Shown here: piece after piece, positions 46,996-57,890 of the stretch | Layout of the letters: each line of letters starts with the position of its first letter | Numbering within the stretch: the first letter of the stretch is position 1 | DNA from: Capitulum mitella | Taxonomy: Eukaryota > Arthropoda > Thecostraca > Pollicipedomorpha > Pollicipedidae | Assembly (NCBI GenBank): GCA_030062745.1 | Contig: CP099853.1 | Location: 2,170,001 to 2,234,000, forward strand | Length of the DNA: 64,000 nt | Reading direction: 5' to 3' | Made by a program: the position numbers and the translations under genes | Notes under the pieces: generated by a model | Seen by the model: only the letters and a program-made list of their open reading frames with translations | What the model was told of the DNA's origin: nothing | The model's database searches: none

Positions 46996-47510
46996 GAGGC
47001 CAGTAGACGCCACCGAGGCGTGTACGAGGTCAGTTCCTGTCTCTCGATCGTCTGTGAGGTCAGTACCTGCCTCTGGATTGACTGCGAGATCAGAAGCTTC
47101 CTTTGGACCATCTCTCAGGTCAGAACCTGCCTCTGGACCGTCTGTGAGGCCAATATCCGCCTCTGGACCGTCTGTGAGGTCAGTACCTGCACCTGGCCTG
47201 TCCCTGGGGTCATAACCCGTCTCTGGACCGACCGTGAGATCAGTAGTCTCCTCCGAGGAGCCTCTGAGGTCAGCAGCCTCCTCTGGACCATCTCTCAGGT
47301 CAGTAGCCGCCTCTGGACAGTCTGTGAGGTCAGTAGCCGCCTCTGGTCAGTCTGTGAGGTCAGTAGCCGCCTCTGGACAGTCTGTGAGGTCAGTAGCCGC
47401 CTCTGGTCAGTCTGTGAGGTCAGTAGCCGCCTCTGGTCAGTCTGTGAGGTCAGTAGCCGCCTCTGGACAGTCTGTGAGGTCAGTACCCGCCCCCGGAGCG
47501 TCCGCAGGTC
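46996..47510. repeat. Minisatellite, 30-bp unit, about 17 copies
   Basis: Unit CTCTGGACAGTCTGTGAGGT, then CAGTAGCCGC. Copies at 47280-47490 are nearly identical and those to the left are diverged. Because 30 is a multiple of three, each frame encodes a decapeptide repeat (VCEVSSRLWT-like), which explains the 226-, 132- and 120-codon frames. No spacer pattern is present, so it is not a CRISPR array. Confidence 0.95.
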
Positions 47511-47611
47511 AGTCACCGTCGGCGCGGCGCCGTCGGACGTTCTGGCTGGCTGCCGGAGGCGGTGGGCGTGACCGGACGCACGCCGACCGCCGCCGGCGGA
47601 TACCGCTAGCC

Positions 47612-47921
47612 GACGGCGGCCGTCACAGCTGAGGTCAGACGGACCGGCGGCCGTCACAGCTGAGGTCAGACGGACCGGTGGCCGTCAGCGGCGGCCGTCA
47701 CAGCTGAGGTCAGACGGACCGGCGGCCGTCACAGCTGAGGTCAGACGGACCGGCGGCCGTCAGCGGCGGCCGTCACAGCTGAGGTCAGACGGACCGGTGG
47801 CCGTCAGCGGCGGCCGTCACAGCTGAGGTCAGACGGACCGGTGGCCGTCACAGCTGAGGTCAGACGGACCGGCGGCCGTCACAGCTGAGGTCAGACGGAC
47901 CGGCGGCCGTCAGCGGCGGCC
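47612..47921. repeat. Compound minisatellite alternating 31- and 44-bp units
   Basis: CACAGCTGAGGTCAGACGGA occurs eight times. Distances between copies are 31, 44, 31, 44, 44, 31 and 31 bp. The longer units carry an extra 13 bp (GGCCGTCAGCGGC type). Confidence 0.95.
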
Positions 47922-48170
47922 GCGGGCGAGCGGGGACGGCCCGGCGGCAGCCGGAGCGAGAGGACCGGCAGAAACTGCCGCACCGGAGGTCGTGGAGCAG
48001 AAAGGGGTCGTCGATTGGAAATCGTCGAGTTAACATTGCCGCGTCGGGATTGTCGAGCCGAGGTTATCGAGCGGAGATCGCATAGCGGAGATCGCGGAAC
48101 GTAGGTTCTCGAACAAAGATAGCAGAGCGGTAGTCGGAGCGGAGATGACCAGCGGGGATCGGCAAGAGGA
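47922..48170. repeat. Degenerate GCGGAGATCG-type repeat
   Basis: Short variants such as GAGCGGAGATCGC, TAGCGGAGATCGC and CGGAGCGGAGATGACC recur. It continues the tandem-repeat cluster with loss of regularity. Confidence 0.5.
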
Positions 48171-48969
48171 GACAAGGCGAAGGACATTGCCGAATGATGC
48201 TGTGCAGACGAATAAGAGGAGCGATAAACAAGCAGGGATACAAGAAAGGAGGCACCAAAAGGAAGGAGAAGTTAGTGTGGAGCAAAATGGTTATTCGTGG
48301 GTTAAACCACAGGCATTTATAGATGCCAAAAGAAAGGAGAAAAATAAAGGAGATGGTTACCTGAAAAACTTTAATCTAAAATACCTGACAAAGATTAATT
48401 TGAACAATCCTAGACAGGCAACAAGTTTTCAATGTGGCACTCTTCACTGAACAAACCTACAGAGGATAGGGCTGGTACGTGTCGGAAAAGGATTTTCCCA
48501 GAAGCGATAAAGCGATTAAAAATACACAAATGTATCTACTTATCGCACGTCGTTTTGTAAAGAAACTGGGATGAAGGTAAAAACTGAGATCACCCCGTTT
48601 TCAAAACCATCGAACCAAAGTACGTGACTAAGTCGAGGCCAAAATACATGAATAACGCAAACCACATGAAGAGTGCACGACGACGAAAACGCAAAATCAT
48701 TTGTTTGTAAAATGAGCAATTTGAACCCAGAAAGAGAGAGAGAGATATTGAGGACGTCTGAATATGCGCTATCCTGTGAAGTTTTTGGGCTTCACGTCGT
48801 CCGTTTTAAAGGCTTGTGTCCTCCTACGGTGTGAGCTCCGTTAAGCTAATGCACATTTGCAATCGGCTTCTTCCTGCTGCACAGGTATTCGTGGATTTCA
48901 AAATATCAGTGCAGATACGCGCTGCCGCACTGCGTGAGTGTGCGAAGCAGCAAAATAACTACAAACTCG
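48171..48969. other. Unassigned sequence
   Basis: Includes a small (GA)n run near 48732-48744. Nothing else recognised. Confidence 0.5.
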
Positions 48970-49560
48970 CGGGTGTGAGTGAATCTAGTTGTCTCAGCAC
49001 GTGTGTGGGCGATACGCCGCCGTTCCGCGAACGCTTTCAGGCGGCCCCGACACCGCCGGGCAGAACGCAGCCGGGCCCCGCGCCGCCGCCGCCGCCGACG
49101 AACCGACTCCCGCGACGAACCCACCAGCCGCAGCCTTACGACTGTGTGCGGAATTTCACGCCGGCGCGAGAAATTAAAGCGGAAAAACGCGCCGCCGGCC
49201 GGCGGCGTGGCCCGAAGCTCAGTCGCGGCCGGCGGGCGCACGTCACGCGTGTCATCACGCCGGCGTCACGGCCGCCGGACCGCGTGACGTCACGGGAGCG
49301 TCGGCCGGCGCGGAGAGGCGAGCCGTCGGTCGCGAATGAGTGCCCCGGGCACGAGGTGGGCCCCCGCCGCCCCCGCGCCGGCCCCAGCGCCCGTGCCGGC
49401 CTCGGCAGGCGGCGGCGGCGGCGGCGGCCTTCATGGCAGGGGAACGGAGCCGGCCGGCCGGCGCGGTCGAAACTAACGGCGCCGGGCAGAAACAAAATGG
49501 CCGACCGGCGGCACGGGACGACGCGGAAAATCCTGTGCCGATGGCGGCAGGGCTGGGAGC
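48970..49560. promoter_or_regulatory. Large CpG-rich island with CRE-like and YY1-like motifs
   Basis: Very dense CpG. It holds GTGACGTCAC at 49283-49292 (a full palindromic CRE) and ACAAAATGGCCGAC near 49494. A plus frame of over 240 codons spans it, but the translation is Arg/Pro/Ala-rich with open antisense frames and no known domain. Confidence 0.45.
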
Positions 49561-52149
49561 TCGACTGGAAAGAGGCTTAACTAGGGGCTTGCAAGGCTTC
49601 TGTGGCTCGAGCGGCATGGAGAAATAGCGTCAGGGGACCAGATGCTTATACGCAGATAATCACAGTACAGCAGCCTTCGTTCAAGATTTTGTGGCGTGGC
49701 CAGAAAGGCTGTCTTTTCTGTTGCCATTTCTAACGAAACTCGAAAGTTATTGAGTGTGTTGGATGTATAATGGGCAAAATTGTTAATGTTTTAGAACTTT
49801 TCGTAAAAACAAGAAACGATTCCGCTTCGAGACAAGTGAAGCTATCTGTCAATGCATGCCTGCTTTGCGGAAGGCCAAGACTTCCTACAATGCCGCCGCG
49901 GGAAAAAATTTCCCCAGAAGAGTGCAAAATGATGGCAGCGCCGGTTGCTTTGGAGTTTTGGTTTCCCCCGCATCCAGTTACTTACGACCATGGCTGGAAA
50001 TCCCCTAAAACCATGGGGGGGGGGCGACATAGGATTTTAGACCGCCTTTTGCAGTCATTACCAGAGGCTAATGTCAAAATTCCTGAATATTAGGAGAGAG
50101 GTGCGGAGCCTCATCTCCTGGGATCGCGAGCCGTGCTTACGACTACCAACCGTTTTATAATGTGTTTCTGAGTTAGTTATTAGAAAGCATGGGTATGAGA
50201 ATCCAACGTTGGAAAAATGTGGACGATGTCCTCGTGACGGAGATTTCTTTGCAGGTCATCTCTGCCAGAGATAAAACATCAAAATCAGCCCGAGGCCACG
50301 CAATCGATGCCGTGATTGGGATGTTATACGTCTTTCGATGCCGTCAAAGATCCGGCGCAAGAAGCCGGAGTCGCTCAGTTAATGCGAGGCCTGTGGCGAA
50401 TTATCTTCAGTTCCAAGAACGGAGTGCGCGCTAGGCGGTAACTTCCGCAATTTCCTCGTGTTTTCACTGGATAACATCCGCCACGAAAAACGCCAGCAAG
50501 AAAAAACCGCCTCCGCGCCAATTGCGGAGGCGCTGTCAGCCATTACCGGTTACATAAAGCCGCGGTGCCAGCCGGATCTCGGCCGGGGTGTGGCTCAAGG
50601 TGCACAGAAAACAGCGCCACTCGGCCTTCAGTAGCCGAGGGGACGGGGGACCGGGGAGGGCGTGAGTGACGAAACTCACGTCAACGTCTCACCGCAGCGG
50701 GTGGGGTTATGTAATGAGCACGAACTATTTCGATAGCTTTGTTTTTTTGTGGCTGAAAACGCCACTTGTGCAGCTATTTACGGCATGACTTAGGCTTGGA
50801 TCAGTTCAAACATAATTTTAGATCTCGAGATCAGTTTCGACCATGCAGTCGGTAAACTAAGACGATGATGACCGATGTGTATAGCAATGTATCAATGTGA
50901 ACTTATTTTCCCAGGTATCACATTAGAATTCCCTGTCACTTAAAACGCATTCTCTTGCCTATTTAACTATGCCTGTTAACACCGATCCTGCATGGGACAG
51001 CTGGTCTGTGCACATTTACAATTCCCAACAGATCGTATAAAATTTCCATGATAAGAGGACTATTTACGTGTTTACACAGTTTAGAACCAATAGTTTCATG
51101 CAAAATTTCTCGTTCATCAAGCTCGGTTCAGCAAACTTCCAAAAGTCGTTTCTGCCATTTCCATCGTCCATTTTTCCTGACTGGCAGGCAGATGCAACGG
51201 CAAGGGAGACTAAACCGAAAGCAGGCTTTGCTCTTCTCTGATTCCCAAGTCAACAACAAACAAGGTTATGTTTGCCTTAGAGCCCCAGGACTTTTTTCCC
51301 GGGTCTACGTCCGCTGCGGGGTGCAGCACGAATGAATTGCACGTTTTAACGGTGGCAGGAAAACGTTCTATCAGTATGCACCTTTGTTTCGCGTGTCATC
51401 GCACGGTGACCAGCCGTCTCGCCTTTCTACAGCATCCTCCGGCGATGTAAAAATACCGCATGAACAGTTGGCGTGCTTCAACGGCAGAATTCCATTCATA
51501 CTTACTGACGGAAGCCCAAGAGTTATTAAAATCCTCCGTGCGTGGGCCGCAGCGGAAAATGCGCTTGCTCATTATGCCCTATAAATTAGCCAAGCCTTCT
51601 GGGCACTCACACGACGTTACGCGTGCAATGATAGATGACGCATTTCTTCTGTTTAACACAGCTTTGCCTTGCTAACAGCGACTGATTTCGCACAGGCTTA
51701 GGCCTCGGGCAGACCGGAACGGCAATCAAAACGGTGTGAGTCTGCCAACAGGAAGTTCTAACGGGCTTACGCAGAAAAATCTCACGAGCCACGGAACTGA
51801 AATTTCTGAAAATATCGCGGAGCTTTCCGAATGAACCGTTGTTCCCTAGAACATAGTTTACAAAAATCGGAGATTTAATTCGGATGGGCAGATTCCTACT
51901 TTTCATGGAATTTCTGTGCTTCTGGCACACTGAGGTTATATGGATATTGACGAGCGTGTGTGTCTGATAGCTACCACCAGTTAGGTTTTGATATTCTCAA
52001 AGTATCACGTTTTAACGAATTTCTGACATGGGGAATTACCTCGGTTTTCATGCACTATTATTTTATGTAAATTCGCCTTCGTTAAAGTTTCGGTTGAGTT
52101 CTCGGAGACGCCACTGGATGATGGTGTACAGGATCCGTGGAGAACTTAT
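49561..52149. other. Unassigned sequence with one GC-stem hairpin
   Basis: Moderate to AT-rich, with short frames not recognised. CGCCTCCGC (50508-50516) and GCGGAGGCG (50524-50532) form a perfect 9-bp stem with a 7-nt loop. A weakly CpG-rich patch lies at 50500-50700. Confidence 0.5.
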
Positions 52150-52520
52150 TCTTAATGTCTGTTGGTCTGCATGCCGTATGGCATAGCTTGTGGCTCTCGG
52201 AAGAGCCGAGGAGTGAACGGACATTTCGGCAGCACTGAAGAAGTGATGACGGCCAATGGCCGAAAAATGGCCGAGATCTTTTTCTTGGTAGCTGTTAGCC
52301 TGTATACCGTATAGGGTGGCTTGTGGTTCTTAGAAGAGCCGGGGAGTGAGCAAACGTTTCGGTCACTGGCCTTAAGTGCTTCGTCAGTGTTGAGTCTATC
52401 ACACACATCAATGAAGAAGCAATGAAGAGGGCCAATGGGCGAAATGTCTGCTTACTTCCCGGCTCTTCTAAGAGCCACAAACCACATCATACAGCATGCA
52501 GGCCAACGAAGACCTAGAGG
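52150..52520. mobile_element. Three units of a Penelope-like repeat end (two direct, one inverted)
   Basis: Units at about 52153-52290 and 52291-52400 share a common order: a GCCTGCATACCGTATGG-like block, then TGTGGCTCTTAGAAGAGCC, then GGGGAGTGAGCA, then ACATTTCGG and CACTGG/GGCC. A third unit at about 52400-52515 is the same string inverted. Within them GGCCAATGGCCGAAA and CTGACGAAG...GACCGAAACGTTT resemble the short repeats found at ends of Penelope-like retroelements. No reverse transcriptase is present. The family name is inference from motif style. Confidence 0.6.
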
Positions 52521-52769
52521 AAGATCATTAAAATTTTCTTCGATTCTGACTCCCAACCTTTTGGCTTCAGTACCTTACGAAAATTCAGCTTATATGACCA
52601 GCATAGCCACGGATATTGACTGTTCTTCCGTGCTTCACTGGCGCCTCACAACGATGTCTATCGTTTCTCAGAAGAAGATCGGATTTATCGACAATGAGAA
52701 GTATCATCCCTCTATTCCCCCCCCCCACCGACTATCACCGACTCTTCGGACAAGCCCTGCTAGCTATCA
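52521..52769. other. Unassigned sequence
   Basis: Contains a run of nine C at about 52718. Nothing recognised. Confidence 0.45.
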
Positions 52770-53065
52770 GGGCAGGTTATACCGCCTTTCCGGGCAGTCT
52801 GCCAGCTGTCCTGACAGAGTCTGCTGCCTCTACGGACATAATCGGCGGCCTTTCGGACAGAATCTGCGGCACCCTCGACAGAGTTTGCTGCCCCTCATGG
52901 CAGAATCTGCCGTCTTTTTGGGCAGAATCTGCCACCTCTCCGGACAATGTCTGCCGCGTCTTCGGACAGAGTCTGCCGCCTCTCCGGACAGAATCTTCGG
53001 CTCTCCGGACAGAGTCTGCCGTCTTTCTTGGCAGAATCTGCCTTCTTTCCGAGTCTGCTGCCCCC
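52770..53065. repeat. Degenerate minisatellite, 22-bp unit
   Basis: Unit CAGAATCTGCCGCCTCTCCG, then GA, with at least ten diverged copies. It explains the 247-, 151- and 143-codon frames crossing the region. A similar CTGCCGG-rich style is seen at 6590-6850. Confidence 0.85.
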
Positions 53066-53779
53066 GGGTAATCTGCCGTGGCCCGAGCCGCCCTCCTCAG
53101 GCGGGTCGTGTCGGGGAAGGATTGTCGGCTGCGGCACCCGGCTGGCCGCTTCCGCAGGAAGTCGCCGACCGGTCGTAAATTCACTGGTGGCTGCGCCCGA
53201 AACTGCACGTAATCGCCGCCGCCACCTGCTCACCCGGACCTGACCATTTCGCCTCCAGCCATAGCAAATGCCCTTGAGCGTGATTCCAAAGAATGACATT
53301 TTTGCTTTGCTAGTTGTTTACGTTGTTTCAACACAGATTTCTCGCTTGTTCGGTTTGTTTCAAGCTCTGTCGAGCTGATAATCAGCAAAAAGTTGCATTT
53401 GTGTTCGTTTTTGGAACGTGGTATCCGTTAAACGTTTCCGACGCGTGAATCTAACTTTGGGAAAGCAATCCGACAAGACCCAATGAATATAAGCTACACT
53501 TTGTCGAATTAGTATAGTACATCAAAATGCCAAGATATTCCGTAAATACAGAATGACGGCGTAAGCTGTGAGGAGACAACTCTCGGACTATCCCAATACA
53601 CACTTTTCGAGCAAATTAAACTGACAAAAAGTGGCTAAGAATCATGCAGTTATCCGTAGAATCTGTTTTTGGGATTTCGAACTCAAACCGGCAATCGTGG
53701 AACGAAGTGAATGATACGAAAAGCAACGCTTCAGCTAAACGCCTGCAGCCCGTTCCCCGTGCGTGATTCAGAGGGCCGC
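53066..53779. other. Unassigned sequence
   Basis: GC-rich at the left edge, then AT-rich. Nothing recognised. Confidence 0.45.
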
Positions 53780-54010
53780 AATCGGACCACTGCTAAAGGT
53801 CGCATTAGACCACCAGCCTCGCCGTGACCCGGCCCGCGCCGCCGCCACGCTGCGCCGCAGCTCGGCGCCGGGCTGGCGGCGAACGCGGCGCGCCGTCCGG
53901 CCGAGACGGAACCGGTACGGCACGAGCGTCCGGCTTAATTAGGCGGCGGCCGTCCGGCTAACGAGCTGGCGCCGTCGGCAGGTGCGCGCGGACAATGGCG
54001 CGGCCGCGAA
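53780..54010. promoter_or_regulatory. CpG-rich island
   Basis: Dense CpG, ending with GCTTAATTAGGCGG (homeodomain-like core) near 53932. Confidence 0.4.
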
Positions 54011-54250
54011 TAATACCCGCCGCAGCACGGCACGGCGAGGGCGGACATTGGGGCCGCTGGGGCGGGACATCCCCTGGGGGCAACTGGGGCGGGGAAGTGT
54101 ACTGGGGAGACTGAGGCGAGGGGGTGTTGACTGAGACTGGGATCCCGCTCTGAGGGATCGGGACGGGGGGGATTGATGGGTGCTGCTGAGGCGGGCTGCT
54201 GCTGGGGACGACTGAGGCAAGGAGTTCACTGGGGCCGACTTGGAATGCAC
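54011..54250. repeat. Degenerate G-rich ACTGGGGC/ACTGAGGC repeat
   Basis: CTGGGG(C) and CTGAGGCG(GG) cores recur about every 15-30 bp across the segment. Confidence 0.6.
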
Positions 54251-54439
54251 GGCAAGAAATGTCAGTTGTGCTTGAACTGATTATGCTCACATGTTGTGTG
54301 TTTCTCTTGAAAGAGACAGACGGTGATCAGGAGCTCTGATTCTGAGAAAGTCTGGAGGGTAACCAGGAACGAACAGACAAAATCTCCGGTCACGGCTGGT
54401 CGGCCCAAGTTTACCTCCCAGCAGGAGCCGGCCCTGGCG
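54251..54439. other. Unassigned sequence
   Basis: Nothing recognised. Confidence 0.4.
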
Positions 54440-54645
54440 GAGAGCACGTGACAACATTAAGGCGGTGCCTCTGAATCAGAGAGCCCGCCACCATCCGCCA
54501 GCGAAGGTCGACACAAGGAAACGAGTCTCCGCAAAACTGGCGATTCGACGGAAAAAAGACCTTCGCGGCTTCCGGCGGGTGGCCCGGCCCTGCGCCGGGA
54601 AGTTGTTAAAACCCCATCAGCCACCGCCGGTCGGTCGAAAACAAA
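54440..54645 (+). promoter_or_regulatory. CpG-rich segment upstream of YY1-type ATG
   Basis: A moderately CpG-rich stretch ends in AAAACAAAATGGCTGCCG at 54639-54656, a YY1-like initiation context. A promoter role is inferred. Confidence 0.35.
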
Positions 54646-54834
54646 ATGGCTGCCGCGCACGGCTGCCGTCTGGTTTTCGTGTTCGGAATCTCGCCGCGTG
54701 ACGTGGCACCTGTGTTTACCGGCGCTCGTGGGTGCTTTGGACTGGCGCGTCTCGCAGGCGGGATATTTCACAAATTGTGGGATTCCGGGCGCAGATCGGG
54801 GATTTCAGAAGACGGTATTCCAGGACGGCGGTAG
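54646..54834 (+). CDS. Candidate short ORF or first exon, 62 codons, unknown
   Basis: ATG follows AACAAA and precedes GCTGCC. The frame starts MAAAHGCRLVFVFGISPRD and stays open for 62 codons to TAG. I see a short hydrophobic patch (LVFVFGI) but no family. Another frame overlaps on the same strand, so coding is weakly supported. Confidence 0.15.
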   Translation: MAAAHGCRLVFVFGISPRDVAPVFTGARGCFGLARLAGGIFHKLWDSGRRSGISEDGIPGRR

Positions 54835-55433
54835 GGGAGCGGTTTTGGTAACCAGCGTTCCGGACGATAACTTACCTGCCTTTGCAGGCTGACTTCACCA
54901 GAAAAACTCAGGGGAGAGGGGAGGTACGACCATGAAGGCGTGTCCCGTTCCCCGTTCACCTGCGCCTGATTTCGTTAAGCCGGCATTGTCCTCGAGAATC
55001 GCATAATCCAAGGAAGAAAACGGAGGTGTCACTGCACCTGGCTCACCGCCGTGCGTTGTTTTTGTTTACGAGGTGTCGCGCGTTTCCGGCGGAAATCGCG
55101 CAAAAACGCCGCGCTGGAAACGCCGCCCGTGGTCTGACAGGGCGACGAAGGGAGAGCTATAAACCCGCCACAATGTCGGATTAGACCGTTTTTTGGTCAT
55201 TGTGAGGAGCGATAAAATTTGTGGTTGGGGCAGATACCGTAACAATAACTCGGTGTTTCAACACATTGCGGTGTAATAAAACACAGAATCCAATGGCTTT
55301 CCGAGCGCTAGGATAACTTTTACGCAGATTTCTATGTGGAATAAAAACGTATATGTCTTTACGTGCTATTGGGCTTTTAAGAATAATAGTCTGTATCTAA
55401 TGGGAACCATTCAAGATGTTTCTCACTTTCAAA
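54835..55433. other. Unassigned sequence; CpG-rich at 55030-55150
   Basis: A short CpG-rich stretch precedes CTATAAACCCG at about 55156. The ATG just after it gives only a three-codon frame. No gene recognised. Confidence 0.4.
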
Positions 55434-55554
55434 GGCGCAGCCAAGGGGCCGCATTTTTTGTGAAAATCATTGCACGTTGTTTTCCCGGCAAGCGGTTTTC
55501 GCACGATTTCACTTCACACTGAGCTCCCCCCGTTAAGAAAATCCTTGCTGCGCC
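55434..55554 (-). mobile_element. Miniature inverted-repeat element (dispersed repeat, copy B)
   Basis: The segment begins GGCGCAGCCAAGG and ends CCTTGCTGCGCC, forming imperfect terminal inverted repeats around about 95 bp. Read on the minus strand, its interior matches the repeats at 19511-19620 and 59746-59868 (CAAGGATTTTCTTAA, GGGGGGAGCTCAGTG, GTGCAATG). No certain target duplication was seen. Confidence 0.7.
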
Positions 55555-56670
55555 CCTGCTCAACTTTGAACACCTATCGTAAATTAGGAACATGATTAAT
55601 ATCGCTGTCAAATACTTTCTGGCTTGTCTTTTTCACTGAACAATGACGTATCATAACATATGTCGCAACATTATTGTTTTAGGTAATATTACACAAACTT
55701 TTCAAATACGCTATGCGTGGTTAATGCTAATGTTATTCAGTAGATGCACCACACCAAAAAATAAAATAGCATATTGAATATAACAGGTTTAATTTTCCAA
55801 GGCACCTACCTGTAACTGATCATTTAGATCATCTCCAGTATTATCATACACTGGCAAGTTGATCAACCGCCACTGGTGTGATGCCTGTTCGAAACAATGC
55901 ACCCAAAACCACGGGGAGAAAAATAAAGAAAAAATGATAGAAAATCACATGAAGTCAGATTTCATCCGATCCGTAACCATGTTGCAAATGAGGACCGCCG
56001 AAAATCGGTGATTTTCTAACGTCACTCTGCAATGCGTGGTACCGACCGTCCCAGCTACTAGGGCTGATGTCACGTCAGCGGCGAAGCCCTCGGTCCGTTT
56101 GGATAAATTTGGCATACGGCGGATTCCTTCGTGAAACATATTCCAGGAAACGAAGATCGTTTGTATTCCCTGCAATTGCAAATATGCCGTATTTTTAGCT
56201 TTTCATAGCAAGGCGAAGAAAACGGTTCCGCGACCATGAATATGCATTTCATTTGTTTACGCGCGAGAAACACTGAAACAAAAAGGACTTAAGGAATACC
56301 AAGGATCTCTGAGGGCGATTCGAACGTGCACCCATTCTGCAACCGAAGTGTGCATGTTCATCGTCATTGCTATAAATTCACAAATCGCGACAAACCTCTT
56401 ACGCGGAGAAATGCTCCAAGATGCTTCCCATATTGAGAAAATTTCCTGTTAAATTGAAAGGTCTTAGAATAAGGAAAACGCTAAGAAACTGAGCACGGAA
56501 ACGAGGGCAGTAAACACACAAGCTCTCTGTTTGTCCACTTGTATACCTCTACCTAGATTGCACATGCATACCCAACGTGCAGTCATGCTCTCAGTGTATG
56601 ACTGAATAAGTGCGTAACATCTTCGATAAGCGTTTCATCACTTCGTTGTGCACAATCAAACTTCTTGGCA
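55555..56670. other. Unassigned AT-rich sequence
   Basis: Nothing recognised. Confidence 0.5.
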
Positions 56671-57066
56671 ATGCCTGTTTGTTTTGTTCTGGCCCTTGTA
56701 CTCCTCTTCTCCGTGTTCTACCCTCTCCTGTTCAGACTGAATCCTCGCTTTGAGCGAAGCGCCCAAACAGCCGCAGCGCTTGGCAATGCAGCGTCCGCTT
56801 CCTGGCTTCCCTTCGGCGGCATAGCCACGACATGGTGCGGTCTGTGCTGGAAGTTTGCTCGGATCCTCTCTCCCTCCTGTCGTATCCTTCTCGTTCATAC
56901 TGCACGCAGTTCTTATTCATTTGTATCGTTTTCCATTGTCCAGTCAAGCACACCCATTCCATTTAAATCCCCTGCATTTATTCTCTCCGTGGAAAATGGC
57001 CAGCAAAACACTGATGACGTGTTCAGTAAACAAAGAAATCAATTCGACATTGCAGAACTATATTAA
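56671..57066 (+). CDS. Candidate ORF with hydrophobic N-terminus, unknown
   Basis: From an ATG at 56671 the frame runs about 131 codons and begins MPVCFVLALVLLFSVFYPLL, a hydrophobic stretch like a signal peptide or membrane anchor. The remainder has no recognised domain and ends DIAELY before a stop. Antisense and second plus frames overlap. The hydrophobic start could reflect T/C-rich DNA, so coding is uncertain. Confidence 0.15.
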   Translation: MPVCFVLALVLLFSVFYPLLFRLNPRFERSAQTAAALGNAASASWLPFGGIATTWCGLCWKFARILSPSCRILLVHTARSSYSFVSFSIVQSSTPIPFKSPAFILSVENGQQNTDDVFSKQRNQFDIAELY

Positions 57067-57319
57067 AAAACGGAAGCAAGGCAAAGCCAGAAGCGCAAAT
57101 CGCTTACGGTAAACATACCTAAGCCAAAAATGAAACTTGGTTCTCGATGTCGCATCATACCAAAATAGGTAAAAGCGTGTCAAATCTGTCATCTCTCGCC
57201 GCTTCTGTCTATTCGCAGGCGACACGGCGCCAAACTGACAATCTGGCGAACACCGGGGAGAACGTGAGCTGCCAAGTACCTGCCCACAGACTGAATCAAA
57301 GCTACTCGGCCAGTGTCAT
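57067..57319. other. Unassigned sequence
   Basis: Nothing recognised. Confidence 0.4.
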
Positions 57320-57690
57320 CCAATCACAGGGTCGATGAGCTTAGAGACAAGTACTCCGAACGCTAAAATCTCGTCGGGTATATTTCACGTCACGGCGTAT
57401 CGGCGGCGGACCAATCAGGGACAACGACCGCGCCGACTGGAAATTTACGACCGTCATTGCATGCCACGTGGTGACTGAAGACGTAAAGCCCGCACCGTGA
57501 CCCTCTGAGAGGACAAAAACGCCACACCGTGACGCTCTTAAGACATAAAGACCACACCGCGGCAAATTGTCGAGGCGAAGCGGCATTCAAGCCATCCGTT
57601 TACGAGCCCGCCGCTTATGTAGTCGAGCGTCGGTACAGCTGGCGCCATCTCTGGAGTGTTCCGCGAACTATACTTTTTGATTGGGAGATA
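57320..57690. promoter_or_regulatory. Promoter-like segment with three CCAAT boxes and an E-box
   Basis: CCAAT occurs at 57320-57324 and 57411-57415, its reverse ATTGG at 57680-57684, and CACGTG at 57465-57470. A three-unit tandem repeat of about 31 bp (RGACRTAAAGMCCRCACCGYG type) lies at 57479-57562. The combination is promoter-like, but no gene start is recognised. Confidence 0.35.
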
Positions 57691-57890
57691 AGAAATCGAG
57701 GCCCTCCAGTATTGCCGGTGCTACGCTGAGAGCAGCCTCATTTCTTTCGTGTATCAGATGTCATGCCCGAAATAATCTTAACCAGGGAACCGCGTTTTTG
57801 ATGCATCATATTTGATTTCAACACATCGTCTACAGCGCCGTGACGAAACACATGCAAAAAAGCAAAAAGTAAGCTAAACCTCTTGAATTG

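Noticed and set aside
47020..47500. CRISPR-like regular 30-bp repeats
   Set aside because: Repeats are directly contiguous with no unique spacers, and the sequence is eukaryotic. It is a minisatellite.
46891..47571. 226-codon plus-strand ORF (and overlapping 132- and 120-codon frames)
   Set aside because: It is a 30-bp minisatellite translated as a decapeptide repeat; all frames on both strands are open for the same reason.
48849..49580. Plus-strand ORF of over 240 codons through the CpG island
   Set aside because: Arg/Pro/Ala-rich translation, open antisense frames of similar length and no domain indicate composition, not coding. The longest version also needs a non-ATG start.
52435..53178. 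247-codon plus-strand ORF
   Set aside because: It crosses a Penelope-like repeat unit and a degenerate 22-bp tandem repeat, and has no recognisable domain.
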